Source: Lepus europaeus (Eukaryota; Chordata; Mammalia; Lagomorpha; Leporidae). From it: a stretch of 64,000 nt of DNA. The notes under the pieces were generated by a model, which saw only the letters and a program-made list of their open reading frames with translations, was not told the DNA's origin and did not search any database. The position numbers and the translations under genes were made by a program. The DNA is taken from NCBI RefSeq assembly GCF_033115175.1, contig NW_026909196.1, positions 8,246,001-8,310,000 of the forward strand. The letters are read 5' to 3'. This document shows positions 8,245 to 19,361 of the stretch, piece after piece (positions within the stretch are counted from its first letter, which is position 1; each line of letters begins with the position of its first letter).

Positions 8245-8600
8245 CCTGAGTAACCCTGAACGTATTCGGTTTGAAACAACGACCTCCCTCGATCCCGCCA
8301 CGCTGCTACCGGAACCAGGAGACCAAAACGCAGGTCAGTCATAACTGCCAACAGGTGCTGGCCGAAGTCCATGGGGCCCGAGAGGACCTGACAGATCGGC
8401 CCCTACCAGATGCTGAGTACACCTGGTATAATGAAGACAGCAGCTTCCTCCATCAAGAAGCCTTCCCGACCAAGGAAGGAACCGCACTAATATTTCCCCG
8501 ATTTGGACTACCAAAAGGTCCTGGGGTCAGACAACGGACCCGCTATCGTCTCCCGGGTGAGTCAGTTGGTGGCCAGGGTGCTGGGGATTTAGTCAGGTAA
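8222..8600 (+). pseudogene. pol: Pol remnant: reverse transcriptase end and RNase H start
   Basis: The start reads in one frame (LLTKNN, NPERIRFET, DPATLLPE), then shifts near 8325 to a frame with HNCQQVLAEVHG and DRPLPDAEYTWY. These are the connection region and the start of RNase H of gammaretroviral Pol. Protease and the catalytic part of reverse transcriptase are missing. The frame ends at 8600. Confidence 0.7.
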
Positions 8601-8602
8601 AA

Positions 8603-8707
8603 CGTATGAGCAGAACAATTAAGGAGACCTTAGCTAAATTAATAGTGGAGACTGGCACTAGGGACTGGGTCAAGTTGCTGCCGATGGCTTTTTTGAAGGC
8701 TCGTAAT
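8603..8707 (+). pseudogene. Integrase fragment, first arm of a duplicated segment
   Basis: Codons here give [18 protein letters not shown] and a following PMAF, part of the integrase core-to-C-terminal region. Nearly the same segment recurs at 9362-9458 with about 15 percent base difference. The two arms enclose unrelated sequence. Confidence 0.65.
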
Positions 8708-9361
8708 ATTACTGTTGCTAGACTTTAATTGTCCGAGGACTAACTCTGGAAAGGAGCTAAAGTTAACTATCTGTTTTAATTGACTGAGTGTTTTGCAGTA
8801 GTCCTGATTGATCTGGCTTTGTTAGTCTTCTGGTGAGGTAAGAAGAGCCAACCAGGCTCTATGGAAAACATCAAGTATAAAAGTGTGTACTTGGTAAAGA
8901 ATGTTGTTAGTAAGAAGGGCTAAAAAGAAAAGAGCTTTTTAAATAAGGAAAGGACATGGTTTGTAAGAATGACTTTATCCTGATGGCTAGTTTACTCTAG
9001 ACTGGAATGGAAATGGTAAAATATTTAAAGTAAGTTGAAGAGGGTGAGTGAAAGTTACAAAAAATTATAAAAATAAAAAAATGATGGGAGGCCGGCACAG
9101 TGTTCCTAAGGCTACTGTCACATACCATAAGACAGATAGCAAGAGAAAATACCCAGATCTCCCTCGACGCCCATATGCCAGCTGTGAAGAAGTTACGGAA
9201 GACGGAACTCCATCCATAATCCCAAAATTTTGGGTATTCCGCTTGAGGGAAAATGTTAGGCAGGAAGCCAGTTGTGAGCTTATGTGTGTGTGACAGGCCT
9301 AAAGATAAGGCATTTATATGCATCTGCATCTCAAACACCCTGCTCCCCTCCTTTGTTTCAA
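8708..9361 (+). mobile_element. Foreign insert within ERV B pol
   Basis: About 650 bases without gammaretroviral pol content sit between the two integrase arms. From 9254 the insert reads as the start of an LTR (TGTTAGG). That LTR shares a 20-base identical word, ATATGCATCTGCATCTCAAA, and a GCTTATGTGTGTGTGACA word with the LTR-like repeats at 61.1-63.5 kb (there on the minus strand). The bases before 9254 include a purine-rich GAGGGAAAA, so 8708-9253 may be the 3' interior of that other ERV. Confidence 0.6.
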
Positions 9362-9900
9362 AACAACAATTAGGGAGACCTTAACTAAGTTGATAATGGA
9401 GACTGGCACTAGAGACTGGGTTGAATTGCTGCCAATGGCTTTGTTTAGGGCCCGCAAAACACCTTCTGTATGTGGACTAACATCTTATGAAATATTGTAT
9501 GGAGGCCCTCCACCCGCGGCAGATTTGTTGGGACCCAGTATTGACTCTTTTGCAACATCCCCTACTTTGCAGACTCGTTTCCGTGCCTTGCAGCTGATTC
9601 ACAAGCACATAGGGAAGCAGCTGGCTGCCGCATATCAGTCCAAAGGCCCCGTGCTCCCACACTCGTTCCAGGCTGGGGACACCGTCTACGCCACGCTGGA
9701 AAGGACCTTACACAGTACTACTGACCACACCGACGGCGGTAAAGGTGGACGGAATCGCCGCCTGGATTCACGTGTCGCACGTCAAGAAAGCAGCAACTGA
9801 ACAGAGTCAAGGGACAGGCAGCCCTGCCGACAAGCCGACACCGGAATGGAGACTACAACGCACTCAAAACCCCCTCAAGATAAGACTATTTTGCTCTTAG
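9362..9900 (+). pseudogene. pol: Integrase C-terminal remnant
   Basis: The frame 9318-9800 carries the integrase region [18 protein letters not shown], then SVCGLTSYEILYGG and [17 protein letters not shown] from the C-terminal domain. A frameshift near 9716 moves the natural continuation ([17 protein letters not shown]) to another frame, which stays open past the env ATG at 9846. A pol/env overlap is normal for gammaretroviruses. The catalytic residues upstream are lost. Confidence 0.75.
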
Positions 9901-11765
9901 TATTCTTTTTCAGCATGGTTGTAGTAAACTCAAGTCCTCATATCCCTTATCATATTACTTGGCAGCTTATTAATTTAAGAACCGGAGCAATTGTCAATAG
10001 CACCTCTGGTTTTAATGTTCTTAGTGATTATTTTCCTGAATTGTATTTTGACCTTTGTCAACTTTTTGATGCTGATGATGTATGTGTTGGGAAGGGAGGA
10101 ACCTATGTCTGTCCCGGGGGAAAGAATGGAAAATCCCTTCCTGGTTGCGGGGGCCCCAAAGTAGGATACTGTGAAAAATGGGGATGTGAAACCACTGGAA
10201 GTGCACACTGGAGACCCTCCTCTTCATGGGACCTGATTACTATCGGGGCGGCTCCAGGTATAATATTTAGTAACTGTGGGGGTAGGGACTGTAGTACTTG
10301 TATAAATGGGACGTTGGGTAGGTGTCACCTCCAGATCCTTCGCTTCACAGATAAGGGAAAACAGGACAAATGGGTCGGGCCTAAGTCATGGGGCATATAC
10401 TTGTATAGACCGGCCAGAGACCCCTTTGCCCTATTCGCCTTGAGCCGGACAGTTACTGTCGCAGCCGTATCGGTTGGACCAAATAAAATATTAACAGATC
10501 AGAGGAGCCCAACCTCCCCACACTTTGCAAAGGGGAAATCTCTTGGGCAGGTACTTGTCAGAAATCGGCCCAGTCAGACGCCTGCCAGCAGTCAGTCCAG
10601 TCTGGCTTCCCCGACAACCGTTTTCCCGAATAAGCACGTAGTAGCAACGCCTCCTCCGCCCGGCCCCGAAAATTCCTCCTTACCCGGAACGGGGGATAGG
10701 CTCCTCAACCTAATACATGGGGCCTTCCAAGCATTGAATGGCTCTGACCCCGATAGGATCCGGGATTGCTGGCTGTGCCTAGCCTCACCTCCCCCTTATT
10801 ATGAGGGAGTAGCTGTCGTTGGAAATTGGACCAACCATACCAATGTCCCTCCCCAGTGCTCCAATCTGCCATCCCACTGACTAACTCTTACAGAAGTATC
10901 AGGACAGGGACTTTGCGTAGGCTCCATTCCCCCTCAATATCAGGGCCTCTGTAATAAAACTATGACTCTCAAACCAGGCACCTATTATTTAACAGGACCA
11001 AATGGGACATTTTGGGCATGCAATACAGGCCTAACCCCCTGCTTGGCAGGACAAGCTCATAATCGAACTCATGAATGGTGCGTCATGGTTGAAGTATGGC
11101 CTCGGGTCACACTACATGACCCTGAGGAAGTCTACCGACAATATGAGGGAAACCTCCGGCTCCCTAGGGAACCCTTATCCATAACGCTAGCCCTCATATT
11201 GGGAGGACTCACAGTCGGGGGCATCGGAGCAGGCATAGGTACCGGAGCCACTGCTCTGTCAAAGACAAATCAGTTTCACCTGTTACAGCAAGCTATGCAT
11301 TCAGATTTACAAGCTTTAGAAGAATCCGTCAGTGCCTTGGAAAAGTCCTTAACTTCACTTTCCGAGGTAGTATTACAAAATAGAAGGGGGCTGGACCTGG
11401 TATTTTTAAAGGAAGGGGGACTCTGTGCAGCCCTAAAGGAAGAATGTTGTTTCTATGCGGATCACACTGGAGTGGTCAGAGATAGCATGGCAAAATTAAG
11501 GGAAAGACTAAAACAACGACAGAGCCATTTTGAGGCAGGACAGTCATGGTTTCAGAGCTGGTTTAACTCATCCCCTTGGTTAACAACCCTAATTTCCACC
11601 ATCACAGGACCTTTAATAATATTACTTTTAATTTTAACCTTTGGGCCCTGCATAATAAATAGGCTTCTTCAGTTTATTAAAAGTAGATTGTCTATCACCC
11701 ACGCCTTGGTCCTGACCCAGCAGTACCAAAGTTTAAAAACGGAGGACATAGAAGAAAAATTTTAG
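9846..11765 (+). pseudogene. env: Env glycoprotein, open except for one in-frame TGA
   Basis: One frame runs from ATG 9846 to the stop ending at 11765 (about 639 codons) with a single TGA at 10878-10880. Visible parts in order: signal peptide ([13 protein letters not shown]), surface subunit, CWLC motif (10767-10778) that in this family bonds to the transmembrane subunit, minimal furin-type site RLPR near 11158-11169, hydrophobic fusion peptide, immunosuppressive-type region with CX6CC (CAALKEECC, 11424-11450), membrane span ([17 protein letters not shown]), and a tail with YQSL. As it stands, translation gives a truncated surface subunit. Preservation is far better than gag-pol. Confidence 0.85.
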
Positions 11766-11804
11766 GATGCAGGTATTCCTTAAATTTTAAGATTAAAATT
11801 TGCC

Positions 11805-11822
11805 AAGAAAAAGAGGAGGGAG
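11805..11822 (+). promoter_or_regulatory. Polypurine tract of ERV B
   Basis: AAGAAAAAGAGGAGGGAG, all purine, ends directly at the TG of the 3' LTR. Confidence 0.85.
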
Positions 11823-12434
11823 TGAAAGAATTAGGCTGGTTAGGTTTAAGATGGAGTTGCTTGAGCTAACTGCATATTGTTCTGCTTCTGTGCAAATTGG
11901 CTGGGCTTGCAATAATTTTTGCAAGAAATAAAAATGCTTTCATAAGATAGCTGAACTTTAGCTGAACTTGCAGTATGTAATTGTTTTTGTAACTGTTTTA
12001 GGAACTATAAAGGCAGAAGTTAACAAAAAATTGTACCCAACCTATGTCCTTTTTAATACCACAAGTTATTACACACTACATTGACCCCTGCCCTTGCTTG
12101 CTCAAGCTAGAAATGAAAACCACAAGGCATGTACAGCATGTAACTTCTTCCCTTTTACCCTAGAAACCCCCTTCTTACCCTGTAATCCTTTAGGTTACCA
12201 AATGAAATTGTAACACTGTGGAAATATGCTAATGTTGTGGTTTTAAGCCTTAAATACTCTGTGAAATTGATGATCGGGGCCGCTCTCTCTGCACTGCACT
12301 AGAGGGTGATGTTGTGTTGTTGAGACGGCCCATTTGCAAATGCAATAAACTTCCTCTTGCTCTTGCAGCGATTGGAGTGGAGTCTGTGTTTCTGGGGGTC
12401 CGGATTGTGGGACACCTGCTTAAGGGGTCTTACA
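11823..12434 (+). repeat. ERV B 3' LTR
   Basis: 612 bp, paired with 6257-6868. It keeps AATAAA near 12344. Followed by the target duplication cttt. Confidence 0.93.
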
Positions 12435-12438
12435 CTTT

Positions 12439-13204
12439 CATTCTCTCCACACAAGAATCTGAACTGCTCTCACACCATATCCATTAACACATGTGGCATT
12501 AGAGCTCTGCTAATGCTTTTTCCTGAACACAGAGTAACAAAATAATAGTAAAAAACTTTCTATCCTGGAAACCAATACTGGGCCTAAAATGAATGATTTT
12601 TGTAGTGTCATCCAGGGCAGAACCAGGGGCTAAGCACAGTGCTGGTCACCTACAAAGGTCTTTTGTTAGAAGTGACAACCAGTTTAGAACAAAAAGTTAA
12701 AAAATATATCCCTTACATAAAACATCCCATCTGTATTTCAGAGCTTTCTGTAGAAGTCCTAACTCAGTGTGTAAAAATGGGTAAGACCTTGATTAACAAG
12801 CCAGCTTGCATAATTTTCTATTAGTTTCATTGAAGACAAAGGATCATCTCTTGTGTACCTAAACTTGTTCAGCCAGTTCTCTATTTTGTTTTTATGTGTT
12901 TGTCAGAAGAGAACAAACTGTTAGTGTATCACCAAAAAAACCAATATACTTAGTGTAAATGAAAGCTTAACCCCAAACAATCTTATCAGAGATGCTCATG
13001 TTCAAGCACTATTCCTTCTGCATGGTCCTTCCTGTCCCTTTTCAAGAGTCAAAGGAACATGCCCTCCTTTGAAAGTTGTTTTGTATCTGAAGTGATGAGA
13101 GTTTTAGGCAGGTAAATATAGGATTATAAGGACCAGTTATCTCATGATCCCTTTTCTCTTTCCTTCCTCCAGCTGAATCTTCACACTTATGTATATTCTT
13201 CTAG
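12439..13204. other. Intergenic or intronic sequence
   Basis: About 770 bases of AT-rich sequence without recognisable repeat or gene. It leads into the small ATG exon at 13205. Confidence 0.4.
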
Positions 13205-13228
13205 GGGAAAAAAATGAGCACATACCAG
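13205..13228 (+). CDS. Likely first coding exon of the KRAB zinc-finger gene (MSTYQ)
   Basis: A polypyrimidine run ending TTCTAG precedes 13205. The exon carries an ATG at 13214-13216 coding MSTYQ and ends CAG then GTGAGT at 13229. KRAB zinc-finger genes often place the ATG in a tiny exon before the KRAB-A exon. Here the phase is exactly right: MSTYQ joins [10 protein letters not shown] of the KRAB-A exon at 24821 in phase 0. The intron would be 11.6 kb. The link is inferred from phase and family habit, not from a transcript. Confidence 0.6.
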
Positions 13229-13788
13229 GTGAGTTCACGTTTTAATAACCAGTGTGTTTTACAGTAAATTTCATAAGAGTTTCTATGTCAGTATATTTAC
13301 ATGGACAAGTAGAATAGAAATGGACCAGACACATACATAGAAGATACTCTTCTAGAAACAAACAGGTGACTAGAAGAGCAAGGGTGGCATGCAAGTAGAT
13401 GCAGGGTTTTATATCTGCATTACAAATTTTACCAAATCAAACTCCAAATTATTTCTGACATTTTTGATAGTCTTAGCAGAATGGCAGACTGGAAATGATA
13501 TGGGAAAAAGTTAAAAGGTTTACATTGATGAGAAAGATAAAGCAAACCTCTTCCTCATGAGATATAATCATGAACACAAACGTGTTTGTTGTTCTTCAAG
13601 TGGTTGTTTAAATTAACTTGCTGAAATAACAGAATGTAACATCTACTTGTTCTTCATAGAAATAGAAAATGTAATGTTAAATGCAAACTTGCTCAGTACT
13701 GTTTTTCAAGAACTGAAACACAGTAATTAAATTAGATTTGTTTCCTACGAATCAACTGACTGTCCTGAAAATTACTCTCCATAAACAT

Positions 13789-14128
13789 TTTTCTTTTTGA
13801 CAGGCAGAGTGGACAGTGAGAGAGAGAGAGACAGAGAGAAAGGTCTCCCTTTGCCGTTGGTTCACCCTCCAATGGTCACCGCGGCTGGTGCACTGCGGCC
13901 GGCGCAGCACGCAGATCCGATGGCAGGAGCCAGGTGCTTCTCCTGGTCTCCCATGGGGTGCAGGGCCCAAGGACTTGGGCCATCCTCCACTGCACTCCCT
14001 GGCCATAGCAGAGAGCTGGCCTGGAAGAAGGGCAACCGGGACAGAATCCAGCGCCCCGACCGGGACTAGAACCTGGTGTGCCGGCGCCACTAGGCAGAGG
14101 ATTAGCCTAGTGAGCCGCGGCGCTGGCC
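13789..14128 (-). repeat. C-SINE (lagomorph), minus strand
   Basis: Poly-T/pyrimidine end on the left, GCCGCGGCGCTGGCC-type head on the right. Target duplication ataaacat at 13781-13788 and 14129-14136. Well preserved, so young. Confidence 0.95.
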
Positions 14129-14502
14129 ATAAACATGTTGAGTACCCATGATACTCAGACTGTTCAGCAGATGATCTATAATTCTGGCTTTCTCAAATGT
14201 TCCCACAATTTTCATTCAACTTCAAATATCTCTGATGCCTTGGTGTCTTTTCACACTTGCCTAGAATCTCCAGTGACCTAAACTAGATTACAATCAAATC
14301 AAGTGAATGTTGTCTTGTCCTTTCTTTACTTGACTTTACTATAACACTAGCCTGTACTTCTCACTCTGCCCTTCTGGAAAGTTCTCTGAGAGTGACACTA
14401 TCAGCCCTTATCTTCTTTTATCATTTCACTTAAATCATCCTGTTTTCATCCTTGGCCCTTTGTCTTCTTTACTTTGACTGATTTCATCCTCTCACTTTTT
14501 TC

Positions 14503-14904
14503 TACAGCTTTATTGGGTTTCAATTCACCCATTTAAAGTATAAAGTTCAGTGATATTTTTTAGTATATTCACAAATATGGGCAAAAATCATCAGAGTCAA
14601 ATCTAGAACATTTTTATTTCCTTAAAAAGAAACTATATACTTTAACTAACATTCCATTGTGTTGTAGCTCCAAGAAGTCAATAAACTCCTTTCTTTAGAT
14701 TTGCTGAACCATTTCATTAGTTCTTGTAGGACAGTTTTCTTGTGATTAATTGTCTATATTTTTCTTCATCTGAGAAGGTATTAATTTCTCTGTTCTTGCT
14801 GAATATAGAGGATTGTGGGCTAATAATCCTTTTCTTTCAGCACTTTGAATATGTCATCCCGCTGCCTTCTACTTTCTATGCTTTTTCATTAGAAACCATT
14901 TTTT
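14503..14904 (-). repeat. Ancient L1/HAL1 fragment, antisense (part 1)
   Basis: The stretch with GCTTTATTGGG, CACCCATTTAAAGTATA and, further on, TTTCAGCACTTTGAATATGTCATCC matches the antisense of old mammal-wide L1/HAL1 sequence. It continues at 16680 and again at about 17713 after two younger L1 insertions. Confidence 0.6.
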
Positions 14905-16679
14905 TATTTTTATTTTATTTTTTTAACTTTTATTTAATGAATAAAAATTTCCAGTGTACAGCTTATGGATTACAATGGCTTCCCCCTCCCATAACTTCCC
15001 TCCCACCCGCAACCCTCCCCTCTCCCTCTCCTTCTCCCCTTCCATTCACATCAAGATTCATTTTCAATTCTCTTTATATACAGAAGATCAATTTAGTATA
15101 AAGATTTCAACAGTTTACACCCACATAGAAACACAAAGTGAAACATACTGTTTGAGTACTAGTTATAGCATTAAATCAAAATGTACAGCACATTAAGGAC
15201 AGAAATCCCACATGAGGAGCAAGTGCACAGTGGCTCTTGTTGTTGACCCAACAAATTGACACTCTAGTTTATGGCGCCAGTAACCACCCTAGGCTGTCGT
15301 CATGAGTTACCAAGGCTATGGAAGCCTTCCAAGTTTGCTGACTCTGATCATATTTAGGCAAGGTCATAAAAGACAGGGTGAGGATAGTAACCAATGATCC
15401 TAAGAGTGGCATTTACCAGGTTTGAACAATTATACAGCATTAAGTGGGGAAGAGGACCATCAGTACACACAGGTTGGGAGTAGAGCCATTGGTGGTAGAG
15501 TTGAGGTTATGATTACAAGGAATGAGGCCCAAGTGTGCTAGACAGGGTCTAGAACAAAGGACAGAGTCATATTAGAGCAGCTAAGAAAGGTGCTGTCTAA
15601 GCTACAATTAAGTTTTCTGATTGAGAGGCAAATAGAACCTGATAGAAGGGGCTGATAATAATCTGTTGGGCTTTAGGCCTTGAAAGTTAAGAGGCCCAGG
15701 CCTATCTATCTATTCACATGGGGTATATCCTAAGAGAGGTGTGAACCTCCTAGGGGAAGGCACTCTGTTGACTTTCATTACTTGGCTGGGCTAGGAGGAG
15801 AGCTGGCCAGGTAAAGGCAGGTGGCATCTCTAGCAAGAAATTTACAGTTCTGCCTCCAATGTTGCTGACCCTACTTGACCATACCCTCAGCTGCAGTGGT
15901 CACTTTGGAAGTTGGGCTGAGTGAAGGGCTTTTCAGCTTAGAGCCAATAAGATCTGTGGCTCTGACCTGGGCATCTTCGACTCCAGGGCAGGTCCATTTC
16001 CAGTGATCCAACTCTTGGCAGAGCTGCCAGCGCTCTTCACAAGCCTGACTTCTGCTGAAGCCCAGGCTTACCACATTGAAAGCACTGCAGTGGACTGGCC
16101 TGTTGGATCTCCTTGAGGGCAGATCACTGTACAGAACAGCCATTAATAGGCCTGCCACCCATTGCTTCTGATGCCTAGCTTTCTTTTCCTCCTGGTTTCT
16201 GTTAAAGCAGACCAGAGGATGCAAGTCAAGGGAGTGCCCAAGTCCCATCTCTAATCTTCTGTGGCCTGAACTACAAGTCTATAGTCACAGGCATGTTCTG
16301 TAGTAGTTTTTTCTAAGGCAGACAATGCCCATGAGGAAAATTATATTCTCACTTTAAAATTTTCTTTCCCTTTGGTCTGAAAGGGAGGTTTTTTCTACTT
16401 ACTGTATACTTCACTGATGGCGAAGTGAATCTAGCTATGAATTATTAGTTAAGTTCTTATTTTGGCTATGCTATTACAGAAAAATGTTAGCCATCTCTTT
16501 TATAAGGTCTAAAGATTAAATTGGGCATCCTACAGATTCCTTCATAATAGAATCTAGTTTCCTACCTTGAAGAGAATAGAGAAATGAAAGAACAAGTTGG
16601 GCTTAGAATAGAGAAATGAGGAGCAAGTCCTAGATCGCTTGCTGAAAATAGCAATATGCCATGAATACTTAGCAAACAG
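14905..16679 (-). mobile_element. 5'-truncated L1 with a long variant 3' UTR, antisense
   Basis: The left end is the antisense 3' end of a rabbit L1 (AAACTTTTATTTAATGAATA, then the C/T-rich tract). A 16-bp target duplication, ttagaaaccatttttt, at 14889-14904 and 16680-16695 shows the whole 1.77 kb entered as one piece. The part from about 15365 to 16679 does not resemble the 3' UTR of the full-length L1 at 32-39 kb, so this belongs to another subfamily with a different upstream 3' UTR. Confidence 0.75.
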
Positions 16680-16868
16680 TTAGAAACCATTTTTTAAAAA
16701 TATGATGTCATTTCTCTCTTGCTGCTTTTAAGAGTATCTGTTTGCCTTTGACTTTTTAACACTTTATCATGTGCCTAATTGTAGTTATCTTAACTCCAAG
16801 ATTATCCCACTAGAGATTTATTGAGCTTTGTGAGTATATAATCATGTCATCAAATTTAGGAACTTCTT
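16680..16868 (-). repeat. Ancient L1/HAL1 fragment, antisense (part 2)
   Basis: Reads CTCTCTTGCTGCTTTTAAGA and TTATTGAGCTTTGTGAG, the antisense continuation of part 1, then is cut by the next L1. Confidence 0.6.
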
Positions 16869-17712
16869 TTTTTTAATCTAAAGATTTTTTTAAAACTTTT
16901 ATTTAGTACATATAAATTTCCAAAGTACAGTTTATGATTACAATGGCTTTCCCCCCTCCCCATAACTTCCCTCCCACTTGTACCCCTTCCATCTCCCGCT
17001 CCCTCTCCCATTCCATTTACATCAAGATTCATTTTCAATTATCTTTATATACAGAAGATCGATTTAGTATATATTAAGTAAAGATTACATCAGTTTGCAC
17101 CCACACAGAACATAAAGTGTAAAATACTATTTCAGTACTAGTTATAGCATTAATTCACATTGGACAAATAATTAAGGACAGAGATCCCACATGAGGAGTA
17201 AGTGCACAGTGACTCCTGTTGTTGACTTAACAATTTGACACTCTTGTTTATGGCGTCTGTAATCTCCCTAGGCTCTAGTCATGAGTTGCCAAAACTATGG
17301 AAGCCTTTAGGGTTCACCGACTTCGATCATATCTGACAAGGTCACAGTCAAAGTGGAAGTTCTCTCCTCCCTTCAGAGAAAGGTACCTCCTTCTTTCATG
17401 GCCCCATTCTTTCTACTGGGATCTCACTCACAGAGATCTTTCATTTATGTCCTCTTTCTTTTTTTTGCCAGAGTTTCTTGACTTTCCATGCCTAAAATAC
17501 TCTCATGGGCTCTTCAGCCAGATCCAAATGCCTTAAGGGCTGATTCTGAGGCCAGAGTGCTGTTTAGGACATCTGCCATTCTATGGTCTGCTGTGTATCC
17601 CGCTTCCCATGTTGGATCATTCTCTCCCTTTTTAATTCTATCAGTTAGTATTAGCAGATACTAGTCATGTTTGTGTGATTCCTTTGACTCTTAGACCTAT
17701 CAGTGTGATCAA
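16869..17712 (-). mobile_element. 5'-truncated L1, antisense
   Basis: Antisense rabbit L1 3' end: poly-T, then AAAACTTTTATTTAGTACAT, the pyrimidine-rich tract and the 3' UTR up to a point matching about 38,150 of the full-length L1. It lies inside the older L1/HAL1. Confidence 0.85.
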
Positions 17713-18294
17713 TTCTTAACCATTATTTGCCCACTGCCAGACCTTTTCTCACTCCCTCTCCGATGTGCTCATTATGCTATCCACAGCTCTTTTTTTTTAC
17801 CTTTTTTTCCCAATCTGTTTCTCAGGCTGCATATTCTCACTGACTGTTTTATCTAGTTATTCATCCTTTAGTACTCAACCTTTTGACAGATTTTTTTGTT
17901 GTATGAGATTTTTTTGTTTCAGTTATTATCCTTTTCAACTCTAAATTTTCTGTTTAGTTCCTTTTTATAATTTCTGTCTGCTAATTGATACCTTTTATTG
18001 AATGAAATACTGATCTCATACTGTGCTTTAGCCTCTGACATATCATTTCCTCTAAGTCTTTGAGCAATATAAAAGAGCTGAATTAAGTCCTTGTATAGTT
18101 AAGTCTATTGTCTGCTTCTTCAGAAGCAGTGTCTATTGATTACCCTTTCTTTTCCTGCATGTAGGTTATAATTACTTATTTACTTTTAAAATAATTTTTG
18201 TTGCAAACTAGATATTTTAAATAAAATCATGTGGCTATAGTCACCATACTGTGCAACAGAATATCAGAACTTATTTATTCTTTTAATTTTCTTA
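17713..18294 (-). repeat. Ancient L1/HAL1 fragment, antisense (part 3)
   Basis: Contains TTTCTGTTTAGTTCCTTTTT and TTGCAAACTAGATATTTTAAATAA, characteristic of the antisense of old L1/HAL1. It completes the element split by two later insertions. Confidence 0.6.
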
Positions 18295-18600
18295 GATTAT
18301 TTTATTTATTTGAAAGACAGCAAGACAGAGAGAAGGAGAGACAGAGAGAAGAGATCTTCCTTCTGCTGGTTCACTCTCCAAATGGCTGCAATGCCCAGGT
18401 GGGCTAGATCAAGGCCAGGAGCCAAGAATTCTATCCAGGTCTCCCATGTGGGTGGCAGGGGCCCAAGTGCTTAGGCTATCCTCTTTCCCAGCTGTATTAG
18501 CAGGGAGCTGGATTGAAAATGAAGCAACCAGGACTCAAACTGTTACTCTTATATGGCATCGCAGGTTGCGATGTAACCTGTTGTGCCACAATGCCTGACT
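18295..18600 (-). repeat. Older C-SINE, minus strand
   Basis: Begins TTTATTTATTTGAAAGACAG and ends near GTTGTGCCACAATGCCTGAC; more diverged than the copies at 13.8 and 19.0 kb. Confidence 0.85.
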
Positions 18601-19039
18601 TTATTTCCCTTTTCCAACTGAAACAGTATCCTCATTGACCAGAAAGGTTGTTGTTGAATAATTTTTAAAACTAACTCTGTAGAACCTATATTTCTTGTTA
18701 TTTTTAGTAGCTGAAGTCTCTATAGAAATTTCCTGAAATGCTTGAACAGTAAGTTTCCTAGTCTATGCTAGGGGGCTTTCTGCAAGTTGGGCATTCCTTC
18801 AGCAGTCATCAGGCAATTTACTACTTTGCTAGCCTTGATTTCCTGCTTACTTCAAACCTTGAGGTCACCCAGAGGTGACAGCTTCAAGCTTTCTCACATC
18901 TTTCCTGAGCAAGCTGACAGCTCTGGGCGTTATGTTCAGTGCTGTTCATTTAGGTGGCCACCTACAGTCTCAGGAGTGTATCAGAACTATTCAGAACCTT
19001 TATGAATATCTCACTCCTCAGATTTTCCTTTTAGTTTTT
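18601..19039. other. Probably the 5' end of the old HAL1/L1
   Basis: No gene. The sequence may continue the ancient antisense element on both sides of the SINE at 19040, but divergence is too high to be sure. Confidence 0.3.
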
Positions 19040-19361
19040 TTTTTTGGACAGGCAGAGTGGATAGAGAGGACCAGAGAGAAAGGTCTTCCTTTTCGCCGTT
19101 GGTTCACTCTCCAATGGCCGCTGCAGCCGGCACATCGTGCTGATCCGAAGCCAGGAAGGAGCCAGGTGCTTTTCCTGGTCTCTCATGCGGGTGCAGGGCC
19201 CAAGGACTTGGGCCATCCTCCACTGCCTTCCCGGGCCATAGCAGAGAACTGGCCTGGAAGAGGGGCAACTGGGATAGAATCCAGTGCCCCAACTGGGACT
19301 AGAACCCTGTGTGCCGGCGCTGCAAGGCGGAGGATTAGCCTGTTAAGCCACGGCACCGGCC
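19040..19361 (-). repeat. C-SINE, minus strand
   Basis: Poly-T on the left, CGGCACCGGCC head on the right. Target duplication ccttttagttttt at 19027-19039 and 19362-19374. Confidence 0.95.

Larger units (their letters stand above)
6257..12434 (+). mobile_element. ERV B: defective class I (gammaretrovirus-like) provirus
   Basis: Two 612-bp LTRs (6257-6868, 11823-12434) flank a 4.95-kb interior. The 4-bp target duplication cttt lies at 6253-6256 and 12435-12438, as for gammaretroviruses. The order is LTR, primer-binding site, splice donor, gag, pol remnants, env, polypurine tract, LTR. Gag lacks part of capsid. Protease, most of reverse transcriptase and the front of integrase are absent. Env is nearly open. 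The LTRs differ at roughly 9-10 positions by eye, so insertion is fairly recent. The large pol rearrangement has arms more divergent than the LTRs, so it predates insertion. Confidence 0.95.

Noticed and set aside
10878-10880. Programmed readthrough or selenocysteine at the env TGA
   Set aside because: No known gammaretroviral env uses it, the position is mid-protein, and no SECIS-like element was seen; a point mutation is simpler.
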